NCBI GenBank assembly: GCA_963931925.1
Contig: OZ007569.1
Coordinates: forward strand, 28,148,024 to 28,212,023
DNA: 64,000 nucleotides
Direction of reading: 5' to 3'
DNA from: Onchidella celtica
Lineage: Eukaryota > Mollusca > Gastropoda > Systellommatophora > Onchidiidae
The notes under the pieces are model-generated. The model had not been told where the DNA came from, made no database searches, and was given only the letters and a program-made list of their open reading frames with translations. This document shows, piece after piece, positions 24,291 through 37,988 of this stretch; positions within the stretch are counted from its first letter, which is position 1, and each line of letters opens with the position of its first letter. A program made the translations under genes and the position numbers.

Positions 24291-26254
24291 GATTATAATT
24301 GCGCACCTGTTCTCAGCGGCACAATGTCATTGTAGTAAATGCCTGGTTCAAATCACTTCACGACGGAAATATTTAGGCTAGAAGATCTGTTTATGTTAAG
24401 TAAGTTTATTTTTACATAAGAGAAATTTAAAGAAAATCTTTATGGAAATGAAACTGTAAACGAATTAAAAACGTCCACCGTGTACTTCTAATGATCCACG
24501 GCATATTACGATCAAGGATGCATCATTGATATGCACTAGATGTAGTCACGCAACAGTCAAAGGGTAATAGACCTACTGATGGCAGCAGAAAAGATTATCA
24601 TAAAAGAAGAGATACTGTCTACAATAGTGAACTCATTGCAAATCCAACAGCTAGGGGGAAAACTGAACAGTTTATTCAAGGAGACTTTATGACGCATGGC
24701 AGAGTATGGAAAGAGAGTGTGCAAGCCTACTGACTCGAGTTCGCATCTTATTTCCTGTCACTTGGCCATGAAACACTAACATAGTTTATATCACAGTATT
24801 AGGGTGTGCCCTCTTATTCGCCTATTTTTCTTGAACCCCCTGCGATACACAAACTGCAATTCAAAGCCACCCGTTGTTGTTGTTGTTGTTTGTTTGTTTG
24901 TTGAGGGAGGAGTGCAATTTCAGCATTTCCTTCCCCGCTAACAAAAAAAGTTGACACTTTAAAAAACACAAGAACAGAAATCTTATAAGCCCATAGGTAG
25001 GCTCTATTACCCCATCTTGACAAATTCTTAACAAGCTGGTATGATGCGAATTGTAATCAGATTAACATTAAAGTTGAGTTATATATAAGCCCTTTATTCA
25101 GACAGCAAAAAACAGATTATTCTAAAAAAAAAAGAGAGAAAAAAAGAGAAAAAAAAAATACTGGCGTAAATGGGCAATTGCAAAACCGGTCGTAAGTGAC
25201 ACCGTGCCTTGCCTACAGACAGCCGATGCATGGTTTATTAATATTTTGGCTCAAGAAGAGTTAAGCTTTGAGTTAGGGTTTGGCATTTACGGCGTGTCGG
25301 CGCGATAACCGCCACTTTGGGCCTTCACAATCTATTTGGGTACTTTGTTAGTGTCTCAGTATCAATAGACTATGTTAAAGATCGTTACTAAATATCAACC
25401 ATCTCCTACCGCCGGCCATATCCTGAAACCACAGTGTATTCTCACAAATGGCCATTGCAGCTTTCTTGTCGAACATTCTATGATATGAATTCCTTGAAGA
25501 AATTTTATTGTTTTTATTGATGAATGAAAGCACGGAACATGTAGCTCAAGTATTTATAACTAAAAATGTATTTAAGATAAGTATTTCAAGTAAAACAGTT
25601 GTTTTCCTTCTTCTTTAAAATTATGCCTTCCTTTTGTACATTGTCACGATAGGATCATCGCTCTGTTTGTTTTCTGTTGATAAATATAAACTAGATAAAC
25701 ACTGAAAAAAAACAACCACAACAACAACAGAAGCAAAAATACACACAACAAAACAACAACAAACAGACAAACAAACAGAAACTCAATTTTTAATATATTA
25801 AAAAAACAACCAAAAAAACTTTTCGTGTGTCGTCAAACCCAGTCTGATCCATCTTAACATTTTTTCCATGGGTCAGGTCACCAATTAGCTGTCAAGTTGC
25901 GGTATGTTGAAGTTTCTGAAAACGACTGGTAGTTACTGAAATCAATATCAAATCGTAAGATAATGCCCCTTCCCTCTACCAAGAAACAAACAAAGAAACA
26001 AATAAATAAAAATTGAAACAGTAAAGACTCAGATAGTCTTCAAAAGACTGAAGGTTTCCAAAATTCGCAAGCCACTAAATGAGCTTAACGGTCTCTGCTA
26101 TGATTTTCTCTTTGTTCATTGATTCACGATGGCTTATTTTATCGTACATAACAGAGACTGAAAAAAAAAAATCAGGGTGACTGAATATTTCGTTTCTTTA
26201 AAGTTTAATACATGAGACATCAAAATAGTAGTATTCCTTTCTTTGCTTATGGAT
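24291..26254. other. Intergenic, no gene recognised
   Basis: AT-rich sequence with poly-A and CAA-type low complexity (24871-24905, 25120-25165, 25700-25770). A less AT-rich CpG-containing part at about 25170-25480 might be conserved non-coding DNA, but only comparison can show it. Confidence 0.4.
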
Positions 26255-26511
26255 CAGCCCGTCCCCTTAAAATGACCAGGTTCTATTTCCACTTTTTGGC
26301 TGAACTAAATTACACACCACACACTATTTCTATAGGCCTTCTCCACTGTGTGTCAAAGTACCAAGCGGATTCTGTGTGTAATTTGTAAGCATTACAAAAA
26401 AGAAAAGAAGTTCTATCAGTAACAGCTATGAGCACATGAAATTTCAATCATCAGTTTCTCAAAAGTTGAAGGAAGGGAGTTTGAACCGTATCATTCCAAG
26501 GGGACACGCTG
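26255..26511. mobile_element. MITE-like element, family C, copy 2 (inverted)
   Basis: Reverse-complement counterpart of 7303-7548. The left end reads CAGCCCGTCCCCTTAAAATG and the right end is a near reverse complement (plus strand ...GGGGACACGCTG). The interior carries GTGTGTAATTTGTAAG and a second internal copy of the TTACACAC motif. Both ends begin CAG when read inwards, which with copy 1's right end suggests the true terminus. No certain target duplication was found. The 75-codon frame at 26436-26663 overlaps its right end and is not supported. Confidence 0.7.
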
Positions 26512-27424
26512 TCGGTTGTGGGGCTTTATTAATAATAAGATATATTATTGCTCCAGTTGACAGAAAAACAATGGCCACCACCACAGACACGCTGTCCGCG
26601 CCAACGGCCAACAACATGACTAGAGTCTCCGTTTCTTTGTGCCGATGTTTTCCCAACTGCTGAACAAATTCATTAAAGTACCACCGTTTTCATTAAGGGC
26701 ACACGGCGCCGGCATCGACTACCTGATTAAGATTCCTCTATGCTGATTACGGTGACCCAGTAAGCGGACAAACACCGGGGTTCCTGTCCCATTATCACCC
26801 CTTGAAAAAAAAATGCCTGGGGGGTTCACCGGAAGTCGATATTGCCCCCTCTTGTTTTTTTTTTTTTGATTCTGTTTCATTTTGACGAGCTCAAATAAAC
26901 AACAACAAAAACGATGTTTTGAAAAGTGAGAAGGAAAAAACAACAACAACAACAAAAAAAACCCAACAAAACCAACCCAAAACGTCTCTGCAGCCGTGTG
27001 TTTATTGTGGTCCTGGTAATAGAAATGAAGAATAAGAACAATCGGTGTCATTTCTTAAAACGTATTTTTCTCAAATCTCCTGCTACCAAAATGCTTATCT
27101 GTGCTGTGGAAAATGTACCTATTTGAATTTTTAATGAAAATGGTTACGGTTTTGTATAATTTCATATTAACAGATAAGAAGGGAGCCTTAAAAACATGAA
27201 TACGTTTCATCTTACCATCTGTCGTACAGTACAGTCTGTTTGTGTAATATGTTCCCGTATATAATTGAGTATTTTGGAAATTTTACGGTCTTGATTTCAA
27301 CAATGCTAATCTTCAAACTACGGAACAACAACAACACCAAAAGATGAGACAATTTTGGATATTTAAAAACATTTCACTTAGGTCATGGGTTACATAGTAA
27401 TTCAAAATGTGGCAGAAAAAACAC
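26512..27424. other. Intergenic, nothing recognised
   Basis: Mixed sequence with T-run (26858-26870) and A/CAA runs (26935-26990). No gene or repeat family recognised. Confidence 0.45.
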
Positions 27425-27512
27425 AGGTATATGTTGCAAAGCTTCGCGTAAAACTACAGAAACAATACAAAACAAGTCAAGCGCAAAGGAAATGGAAAGA
27501 CAAATTAAGAAT
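27425..27512 (+). repeat. Dispersed repeat family D, copy 1
   Basis: Carries GTATATGTTGCAAAGCTTCGCG, here described by its core TTGCAAAGCTTCGCG, then ACAATACA, GCGCAAAGG and GGAAAGACAAAT. The same order is seen at 41480-41585 (plus) and, reverse-complemented, at 46855-46985. No function is apparent. Confidence 0.55.
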
Positions 27513-28397
27513 TCGAAACAAAATGTAACAAGATGGAAAAATTAAACAAAGATAAAAATCAAACAAAACAAAAATGATAATCTTACAACGTTTAACAAAC
27601 GCGGGTAATGTCTTATCGTGTGCAAGTCCCAAACTTGGATTCTCGGAGCCCAGTACGTCCGTCAGTGCATGCTGTTTTATAATACATAAAATGTACTTGT
27701 CTAGCTGAATTAGAAGGGTGAAATAACAAAGTATAGACATGGAGAGAGTTTCGTTTGCTTAGCTTTTCTTTTCCATTTAAATTCCTGCTGACAGCGTTAC
27801 TGTATTTTTTTGCCATTGAAAAGAATTTGGGCATTTTTTTCACAGGTGTAAATGAATTTGTGAGCCAATTGGTGATTAGTGACAAATCACACCATGATAA
27901 GAAAAGTTTTAATTTATATATTAAAAGTAGGCAACATTTACTTATTCGTTATTAGTCTTACTGTTATTTTCTTTTCCTTATTTTTCTCGGTACGTAAATC
28001 GATATCTGGCATTTCATACTTGATTCAATAAATTATATTATTATTTTCTCCACAGAGATCTATTTGAAATCCCAATGTTTTTCAAAACACCGCCCGCCTT
28101 TACTTAACCTGATCTTCAGGTTGTTTTTTGTTTTTTCAGTTCTATAGAGTTTTTTACTACTACTTTTTAATATTTGTTCACTTCCATACAACCATTTTTT
28201 AAAAAAATGTGTCCACTTCAACAGTTTTCTGTTTCTTTTTCCACTTTTGTATCCCTAATTTTCGCTTGACCATTTATTTTGAAGGCCAGTATTTCAGTTA
28301 AGCGATATACGTTTTTGCAGTGTAACCTCTCATTGCTCTAAGCAGAGCGACCTGTAAATATTCCTTCAAGATTATCTTTATCTCTCCAGGTAGTGGG
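27513..28397. other. Intergenic, nothing recognised
   Basis: AT-rich sequence with short frames only. Confidence 0.45.
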
Positions 28398-28440
28398 GAG
28401 AGAGAGAGAGAGAGAGAAACGACGAGAGAGAGAGAGAGAA
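28398..28440. repeat. (GA)n microsatellite
   Basis: About 40 bases of GA dinucleotide interrupted by AACGAC. Confidence 0.93.
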
Positions 28441-31149
28441 TCCTGGAAGCACAACATGGCAATAGAATGCCCGTAACGATGGAAAGCGCAGTGAAGCTGA
28501 AGCTAATGCAAGACGCCGCTGAAAAGGGCAAAGAACCGAGCCCGAACTTCTTGAATTGGTCAATTTTCTGCTTGTATTCTTCACCGTTGCTCCTCTCTCG
28601 CCATTGAAGAAGGCGTTAGCTTGCGAAAGCCGTATTGCCGCTTTCAATAGCTCCGTCGGATCGCTGAATGGGTTTCGGTGCGTCCATTGAAATAAAAGGG
28701 AATGTCAGTTCGTCAGAGCGTAGGGCCTATTTCTCATTGGTGTTACACCCAGGGTGAGGAAATCGTCCACAATAAAAAGGAAAAATCTGGAGTTTATCCA
28801 TTGGCTTCGACATTGATGTAAAATATCGCGATTAGATTGTGAAAAGTAAAGTGCCCTCTTTAGTTGGTGATTAAGACATGAAAGACTACACAAGAGACCC
28901 ACTCGGCTTAGTTTGGCATTTGCTGGAAGGATAGGTAGGAGGGCCCTTAAAGTTTTCTCGTAATGTTCTCTTCTTTTTCTTTTTTCTTCTTTTTCTTTCC
29001 AGCGTTTGAGTTGAGCCAAAGTCCTTCTGCCCACTGGGCGAAAACTGTTGTATTGACTTCAGCATAAAGACTTCAGACCTGGAGTTGGAAGACGAGGTAA
29101 AGTCCCTTCCATCTTCACTTACTAGTCTTGCCTCTTTATCTTTCGTGTTTTGCACACCTGTTGAATCAGTTATATACATATCTGCGCTTTGCTGGTTGGC
29201 AAAAAGGTTTTGCTTTACTGGAAGACGTTCATCCGTTGTACTGGTGAGATATTACAAGATCCATAGAAAGTCTGTGGGCTGGCAACAAGGCATGTTTTAT
29301 TATTATTATTATCTCTTACCCGAGGCTTTGCTACGTACAGCCTTTTCTTTTTATTGTATTTTGAAGTTGGTGGTGAACATGCAAAAGGCCTGTGAGCAGG
29401 AAGGGTAAAATGGAATGGTAAAAATGGTGGTTTAAAGAGAGTCCAAACGTTTCAGGCAATATCTCATGTTCAAATCCGCTGAGATAGTCACGAAATGCTG
29501 CAATACACTGTGAGCCTGATACAGTGGTTCTAAAACTGAAATGTTTGTATCCTCTAGGTGACTCCAGTACTTTTCTCCACATTGAGAAAACGCGGTTACA
29601 TATTATACGATAAAATAATGCGTTTATTTAATTATCGCAAAGACTGGACTACTTTTACATGGTAATATAGATTGAGAATGCCGAAAGGAAAAGCTGCAGT
29701 AAACGCGAGGAACTTTGCACTGAAGACAATACTGGGTGTTGAGAGCATCTTCAGGAAAATGAGTTTTGATTCTGAGGTTGGAGAAAGTAAGGCGACACGA
29801 TGACGATCACATTAGGCTAGGGGAAAGCAAGACAATGGACGGAATAATGACAGAACGATGGGACTGGGGTAGACCCTATCATCCGCCTTCGGAAAATACC
29901 GGAAAACTTAATTTGCAAATTATGACCCGTGAGTCAGCGGACGTCGACCGTGCCTGGTACGGAAATCCCTAAGTTAAATGAAAAAAAAGTGCATGATAAA
30001 CACGGTCTTGTCATATGAATTTATGTTCATTTTGATTGCCTAACGCCCCGTTAATGTTCACTGCTGTTTAACGCCCGAAACAAACGAAGCGTTTAAGCAT
30101 TGCACCTGCACGTTAACCACTGAGAACTTTATCCTTCTGTGATAGATAAGAGACAAAGTCAAGAAGTGCAATGTCATGACTGTAAAGACTGAATCTGACA
30201 GATGTGTCTACATGGATTCATTTTTTTTTCTTCTGATTTCACGCTGCTTGACGGTGAAAGTTCGGCTACACCTTTCCATGAGTTGACTTAATTTAGACGT
30301 ATCTATTCACTTCTTATTGAATGACAAACATTAAATTCTGCAAATATTTCCTTTCAGTGCAAATAGTGTATTCTTCGATGTTCTTTAATTCTCATGATAA
30401 ATTAATGGTGTAGACACCAATTCTCTGGTGCATTCCTTTGTGCATTTCATCTAAGAAAAAAAAGCTGTTCTTAAATCTCACACCAATCCTGGCTCCTAAC
30501 GAGAGGGTATCTGACCAATCATGTGCGAGTATACTGTCCATATGTCCCTCCCCCCTCATCTCCCCCCCCCCAAAAAAAAACAAAAAAAACGCCGACCGGC
30601 GCTGCACTGTGGCGACGACGTGCCTGCTCCAGTTATAACTGGGCTGCAATGGCACAAAGGCAAAATTTCCCAAATGGGATTAAAGAGTTATACAAATACA
30701 AATACAAAATACAAATACAAAAGAAGCAAAAAAACCAACTATATCCTCTGGAGTTGTCTTAATCCTCTAGTGCCGAGACATAAGGTGCAATGTCCAAGAA
30801 TTTTGAAACCTATGACATAAATTTTATTTAAAAGGAATGGAAAAAAGAAAGACTGAAGGAAATACCCTACTTGCACGTAGAATAATACATTGTCCGAAAT
30901 GTAGAAAATTTGGTACCGAGTCAGGTTTTCTATAGACGGGGCACAAGATGGTCAGGAACAGATATTATTTTTTTTGCACCGTTTTTTGAACTGTGAAAAT
31001 AATATTAGACAAAATCTGAACTGAAGGTTGGTGAAATCTATACAATGAAATCGAACACTGAAAATTCACAACAGCTGATGACATTTTGCAACATTTGTAG
31101 CTTCCTGAACATTTTAAGTAGCTACAAGACCCGATAGGTCACCCCTTGA
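28441..31149. other. Intergenic, no gene recognised
   Basis: No supported gene. The block 28440-28740 is CpG-containing and less AT-rich. Near 29250-29310 a stretch ending in (TTA)n shares weak similarity with 46580-46640 and could be the 3' tail of an old retroposon. Frames of up to about 109 codons show no domain. Confidence 0.4.
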
Positions 31150-31316
31150 ATGTTGAACACGTTCGGGACGCAGTATTTGTGCATGTGTAGTGTATGTGTT
31201 GATGTGTATGTGGGTGTGTGTGTGTTTGTGTGTGTATATGTTTAAGAAAGACTCTGTGTTTGTATATGCGTTTGTGTGTTTGTGTGTATGTGTGTTTGTG
31301 TGCAGGAAAGGGGGGG
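31150..31316. repeat. Degenerate (TG)n region
   Basis: TG dinucleotides interrupted by TATG and TTTG units, ending in a G-run at 31309-31317. The minus-strand His/Thr-rich frame is an artefact. Confidence 0.9.
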
Positions 31317-31361
31317 GGTGACGTATGGCTCAAAGACGTTGTATAATTTCATGTTATACAT

Positions 31362-31575
31362 TTGGAGAGAGAGGATCAGGAGGAAGAAGAAGGAGAAGAA
31401 GACAAACACAACAACAACAACAATAACAACTCATTTCTAACAGAGAGAGAGAGAGAAAAGGAGACAGAGAAAGAGAGTGAGAGAGAGAGAGAGAGAGAGC
31501 GGAGAGAAAGAGAAGAAGAAGAAGAAGAAGAGGAAGAAGAAGAAGAACAACCACCACCACAACAACAACACAAAC
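31362..31575. repeat. Compound (GA)n/(GAA)n/(CAA)n low-complexity block
   Basis: Purine-rich repeats: AGAAGG, (CAA)n, (GA)n, (GAA)n, then (CCA/CAA)n. A 118-codon Glu/Arg-rich frame on one strand and Ser/Leu frames on the other are repeat artefacts. Confidence 0.95.
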
Positions 31576-31739
31576 AAGAATTTACATTAGCCTTTACACA
31601 AAGACAATTGATGGTATCCTTGCCAAGCACAGGTCATGTGATAAAAACCCAACCCACTACAGAGCCCGAACGGTTTCTTGTAGTCATGTCAGCCCCTGAA
31701 CATGATTCCTCCTTTTAAACATTCAATGTTTAGTGATAT

Positions 31740-32480
31740 ATTATCTGTGACAGCGTCTAGGTTCTAACGGTTCTCTGAATACCCAGTGTGTTATTGAAAC
31801 CTCAAGATTAACGATCAAGGTTCAGCGTTATTACTGTCCTCTCTGCTCACGCATCCACGAGCGGTCTAGTAATCCCTCCTGTCGCTATTGAAAACCCCCG
31901 AGAGGCAATTCTTACTTGTCATAAAAGGCTGGAGTGTTAAATCTCATACATTTATTAGTTACTCTACATATCGGATTTACGAAGTGGAGAATGCCACGGA
32001 GCTGTGATATTAATAACCCCCGAGAGCACCTGATCTTTGATTGGTTTGAGAGGGTCACATGATCAACAACCACCAATTACCGACAGAGTGACAAACCAGG
32101 CAACTTCCGGCCCGCGATCGAGTGCCGGGTTATTGATGGTTTATTACGCTGGAGAGACACTTATGCAAATTCCCGAGCCCGTAAATGGGGTTCATTTCCT
32201 ATTTTTTCTTGTAAAACTGTTTGCCTATTAGCTCGTCTAACGGTTTCTCTCCAACCGGATCGCACGCGCAGGCGTTCAACGCTCAGTGACTGCGCACACA
32301 ATTTCCCTTGTCGAAAGCCATGGGCGCGCTCTGCGCAATAATGGACCAATTAAACGAGCCAATAACTCCCGTTCACTTCTGTCAGGGGGCCCTATTTGGC
32401 CATTGCGGAGAGAAGACAAGGCGTATTTGGTCTAATTCAGAATAAATAACATCTGAGTGCAAGACTTAGGAGTTAATGTA
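31740..32480. promoter_or_regulatory. CpG-containing candidate cis-regulatory block
   Basis: This block has more G+C and CpG than the DNA around it. It holds a perfect ATGCAAAT octamer (32163-32170), a homeodomain-like TTTATTAC nearby, two copies of ACCCCCGAGAG (about 31895 and 32015), and no long frame. Such blocks in gene-poor DNA are often enhancers or distal promoters of developmental genes. This is inference from composition and short motifs only. Confidence 0.3.
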
Positions 32481-35400
32481 GTTGTCGTCTTTATTTCCTC
32501 TCCCAGCCATTTTCTCTTCGTCCTAGCACGTCTTCATTCTCATCGTTTACTCTGAGAGGTTTACAGTAAAGACATTTCTTACTCTCTAGTTTCGTAACAT
32601 TATGTTTGTTTGGAAATGAAATTTGAATAAACTCAAGATTTTCTTCATTTTTACTCACCATTGTTCTAACATCTAAATTGTTCGACTTGTGTTCAAAGTC
32701 TGTCCGTGAACTGTTCTTGACTTCCTTTAATTTATTTTTATTTTTTTTAAATTTATGTTTAAGTATTACAAAACCTTAAGTACATAATACATGTAAAAGC
32801 AAAAATGTTATGTTCAGCGATGCGTAATCATGGCTGTTTGCGTCCATTCTCTTTCCTCCAAACATTGATTTCCATAGGCAATGACAACTGCCCTCAAAAG
32901 TTACATAGTCTGATCAGTAGAAAGTTATAAAAGGCAGTTGGGAAAATAGAAACTTCTTGAAATTGCCTTTTACAAAAGCTAGTGTCTCTATATTTCAAAA
33001 GAAAATCTCAATAAACATCGGACAGAATCACGCATAAAAGACTTTTAACGCAATCAGGTATCGTATCTTAAAAAAGAAAAATGAAGGACAAGAGAATAAC
33101 CGCAAGTTCCAGAAAACCACCAGTCCAAACTTCGGCTAGGAGTCAGCAGGGAAAAAAATCTGATTCTGCCCACTGCCCTTGCTTGCTATGTGACTCGGGG
33201 AATTATTATTAAAGGTTGAGCGTGCTGGCTTCAGACGCTAATGAAAATGTTCACTAAGTCTGAGAGATAAAGCGGGCACATGTCATGAGCGAGTACTTTA
33301 TTCGAGTCCCCAGCTCTCCATTAAGGCTTAGGCAGGATTAGCAGTGCGTAATGCGAGTTAACTCACGAGCATTAGTCTGAGGAGACGTTTTCATGGTCTG
33401 GGAGAGAAAGAGCCCTCAGTCAGACAGGGGGGGGGGGGGTAAAAATAGAGAGCTGCTGTAGAATTGAGTGTCTCATGACAAAAAGCTCCACTCCACTTTC
33501 TCTGACATAACTATACACCGATCTGTATTATTCTCAGAAAAAATTCTTAGAAATTGTGTATGTCTTTCGTGGAAAAGTTTATATTTTGTACCGGGTCACA
33601 TAATGTCACAGAGCTAAGTGAACCCATCTCAGATAGAATGCATTATATTTTTCAATATTTATTTTTTCATATACATATGCAAAATTGATATCCGTATCGG
33701 TATTACGATTTGGATTGCTATGTTATTGTTGTAAATTGCAGTAAAATCTGCACATGCAGTGTACGGAAATGTTGGTATGGAATTGAACTTCTCTGTCTTT
33801 AACATGAGGGTTTTGTTGTTGTTGTTGTTTGTCACAGAACGATCATGATAGATGGCATAGAACTGTGTCACAAATCGAACTCAAGAAGTCTGTACAAATG
33901 TATAAAGAACTGAATGTTACCGACACCAAGGCTGAGAACTTCATTCTTTTGACCGAAAGGGACATGGCTGGGACTAAATTTATCTCATTTAGATTTGTCG
34001 GCTAAGTGAAACACAGTTGTCAGTAGAAACATTGGTGCCTTCAGCACGCGTGTCCATGAGCTCGCGCAATGCTGCACGTGTTGAGCTGTTAACCTCAGCT
34101 TTGAGTGATTAGGGTAGAACTGCCATTATTGGCAGGGCAAGACAGATAACGGGAGGGGAGGACATTGGAGACAGCCCGCTGTTGTGGTAATAGCACGGAG
34201 TTCAACACCACGACGATGTTACTGTAACCGGCAGTCTAAGGCCAGCAAAAATGTTAGAGTCTGCTGGGATTCATGAAATTTGTTAACAACGCTTTCACTT
34301 GCACACCGCGTATTCCCAAAGATTTTTCGTCACCGTTCCCAAAAACTGTAGAACCTGGTTTTGACTTCTTTACAGGAAAAGCAGAAAAAAAAAAAAAACG
34401 GTTTTACTTTATCACAGTTGGTCCTGACGATGACTTTTTGAAAGTTTGCCATTCGACGACTTTTCGGTCCAGAAGTCTAGAACCAAGATCATTCGATGTA
34501 GCTTTGAATGTTGTTGAGCGTTTAGAAAAATAGATATTTCGAATGTTTGAGTTACCACAGTTTTTGGGAACTGTGACGATTTGGTGCCGCCCGTGTGAAA
34601 ATCATTATTTTAGTTCAACTAACTTCTGTAAGATGTATCTAAACCTAAAATATAGAGGCTCATAATTTAACTGTTTCCCTTCCAGCGTGTTTTCGTAAGA
34701 CTGACTAAAGCCTTCATGATTTCCACCCTGGAAGTCAAAGGTTTATCACTCAGAGGGCATAGAAAACAGGCGGCATGGAAAAGCAGAAACATTTATTGTT
34801 TGACTATTATTTTACCTGAACAAATTTTCTCTTGAGCCGCTCGGAACGGCTCACAAGAATTAGTCAGTAGAGCTGTGCGACATTCGTATCTCTCAGCACC
34901 AGCCTGAAACTTGAAAAGAATGGGAATAGGTATAGTGAAAAATTAGTGAAAAAAGAAGACAACAAATTATCCTTATATTATTTCCATCTTTGTACCAACG
35001 CCACTGCTAAATAAGGAATTCTCAGGCCACTAACCTTAGTGCAGCCAAGAAAAAGCAAATTACTGTGCTCTGTCAAGGAGTTGTTGAATTTTGGTATTTG
35101 GAGCTTGGAAACTCAAGCAAGCAAATAATATTTTTGGAATGTCAAGTTTATTGATTTTGGCAGCAGGGTTTGAACAGTTATCTGAAACAAGAGATAGAAG
35201 GCAGTGGTAGGGCTATCACATTCAATCAAGTCTATCAGATTAACAGCTGATGTAGAGTATTTGATTCCAGCTGAGATCTGTTTACTTCGGACGTAATGCA
35301 TACTGCCTCGTATAGTCTTTTCAAGAAGGTTTCCATCTTGAAGTAGCGCTTATGAATTTATGTATAAAATGGCTTAATGAGCCATGTGACCATTAAGGAA

Positions 35401-37988
35401 ATGGATGACAAAATAAGCGAATTTAATTCATTTACCAATGCAATATATGCCATGATAGAATACATTAATAGAACTGGCGGCGATGACGCGTGAAAGGAAC
35501 TACAACTCCGGCTTTTAAACGCTTTCACATTCAAATTGTGCGTGGAAACCGTGGAGAAAAACAAAAACAAAAAAGAGGCTGGGTTTTTTTTACTCCTTTT
35601 TTTGAAGCCCTTTTGTTTCAAGGGCTTTTGAAGAGCGAAAGGAAAGACGCATTTCCCTTGCTGATTGCAGGCCACTCTACGAGGCGCCTACGTATTGTCT
35701 CATCTCTCGGAAACCGGGATAAAACAATTCAAGCGCTGGCTTCAAACACGCAAATAATATGGGGGAGGTGAGCGACGCCATATTGATTTTACGTTCACCA
35801 TACCCTCTGACCCGCGCTTATTACCAAAGGTTCTCGGGGGAACATGTTTCGCTTTGGCTAAAACAAAATGTATCACGGTTTTGTTTTGTTTTGCTGTTTA
35901 ACCTTCTCTCTCCCTGCCTCGCTTCCCTCTCTTCGCCGCGTTTTCCCCCCTCCATCTCCCTGGCGGTTCGATAAAAATCCGTGTAGCCGTTTTTTGCGGA
36001 GCTAAAGTGCTCGCGTCCGGTCCTGGCGATTGGAATCAATTGAACGTCAGCGATCATTATAATGGCTTTGAAAAAAACACATTCTGATTTGGATGCCATT
36101 TTAAGAGCTGGAAACCGCTTGGTGCTCCAGGGGAAAGACGCTGCAGTAAAGCAGCCCCCTGTCTATCGATCCTTCAAGATTAAATTCAAAATATTTCTCA
36201 TGTAGATTGCCCGAGTGAAACCAAAACAAATGCTCTTTGATTCTATTTGAAATTGCGTGGGGGACACAATGAGCAAGTCGTTTAGCCCCAGGGCAAGTGG
36301 GGTTTTACCATGCAGTGACTCCTGTAGGTAATGGACTGGATTTGCTGGCCACATAATAAAAGTTAAACACAAGGCTTTTGTTTTGTTTATTTTGTCTTTA
36401 AAGCAGGACGCTCGTTTTATTTTATTCCTTAAAGGAGGAAGACAATGCTGCACCTTACCCCTTCCTCCCCTTTTTTTTTCTAACCCACACGTAGGATTCC
36501 AACAACAAAATAATGAGAAAGACAACAGTGAAAAGCAAAATTGTCCCTAAAAAATTTACAATTCATAGATACTGACAAAATAGATTTGCATACATTTAGG
36601 ATTGAGTTACTTGAATGTAGGCATTATGCTTACCCAGAACTTGCACTCTCTTTCGTCTGAACAGTACAGTGTGGTGGCGATGTTTCACTGTATGAAATTT
36701 AAATATTTCTGCTATGTGAAGAAACAGCAAAGAAGCCATGATATGAAAAGAAAAGTTTATCTGTTTGAAATATAATGAAGAACAAATAATTGTTCATATC
36801 CGTGACTAGGGGGAGGGGGGGGGGTGTCATACCAAGCCCAGAATGTCACAGCCAGTTGCTGCCCAGTAAAAAATACACCCAAGAAATAATGGCAGAAGCT
36901 GACTATGTCTGACTGGGCCTAGTATGACAGGGTCTTAGCGGATTTACTAAGAAACTATAGGAAAATTAAGGTGTGCACTTCTGGTCTGCCGACAGCTGAC
37001 TCTACCATTCCTAGCTTAGTGTGATGCCCACCCCCCACCCCCCCCCCCCACCGGTGGGATTAGATTCTGGGATGATTCAGTCACTCCCTCTCCTCCCTCC
37101 TCCACTTTTTCTCATCTATACTTCTCCACAAATTCTCTGCAAATAAATTTTAATGCCTTTAAAATATTTTGTTCTGCGTGTTTTTTTTTCTAAAAATTAA
37201 TACCAGTTATTCTCTTCTAATCTGGTCTTTGTTGTTTGCTGGGGTTTGGTTAACATTTATCAAATGCTAAGTATTAATGAAATGACAAGATGCGATACAG
37301 AAATACCAATATTATGTCTACAAAATATCCCGTAAAATGTTCGTGCACAGGGGAATTTATCCCTGAAGAACTTTCATGCACACAAAGACATATTTACCCT
37401 TACAATATAATATAATCATTGGACTGTTTCTTCGGAAAGACTGCCATTAAGTATTGCAAAGTAGTGCACGATAGAAACGCTTTCGCATTACATAGTTTTA
37501 TTTGATGGCGCCTATGTATGATTAGCTACCACCATTACTATTGGTACCACATTTTACCACAGTAAAAGTTGGTCTGCTTTACTAATCATTCCGCAATTGC
37601 CGACTTCAAAGCTATTATTCTACCAGTCATCATATCAGTTACACGTACTGCCTAAAATTATACAAAGAAGGATTTAATATTGTAAGAGATGAACAACGTG
37701 ATTTGTAAAGTTGAAAGTGATCGAAAAGTTTATCATTTTCTTGACAGTTCATTTTGTCAGCTGCATTTCTCACAAATGATGATCATTTCGTTGACCAACT
37801 ACAAGATTGTAGTCGGCTTTTTTTTTATTTTTATGGAACTAGAGAGATATTAAAACACACACATTCACCCACATATGCACTACTTAACTGCAAAGGCATT
37901 AGTTTGAATAAATATCACATAGAGCTCATTCGTTACTTATAAGGATCTCACTACATTGCAATTTGAAGAGTTACCGAAGAGAATTTAA
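32481..37988. other. Intergenic, no gene recognised
   Basis: About 5.5 kb leading up to GPCR-1. G-runs at 33427-33440 and 36812-36822 and C-runs at 37029-37049. CpG-containing parts around 34020-34230 and 35640-36140 look like the candidate regulatory blocks elsewhere in the window, without firm motifs. No frame has a recognisable domain. Confidence 0.4.

Noticed and set aside
24300..24370. GGTTCAAATC resembling a tRNA B box
   Set aside because: No A box or cloverleaf arms could be fitted upstream, and no second copy was seen.
29510..29535. CAGTGGTTCTAAAAC resembling a hAT terminus
   Set aside because: No inverted partner terminus was found within a plausible distance.
31362..31718. 118-codon Glu/Arg-rich frame
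   Set aside because: Product of the GA/GAA/CAA low-complexity block.
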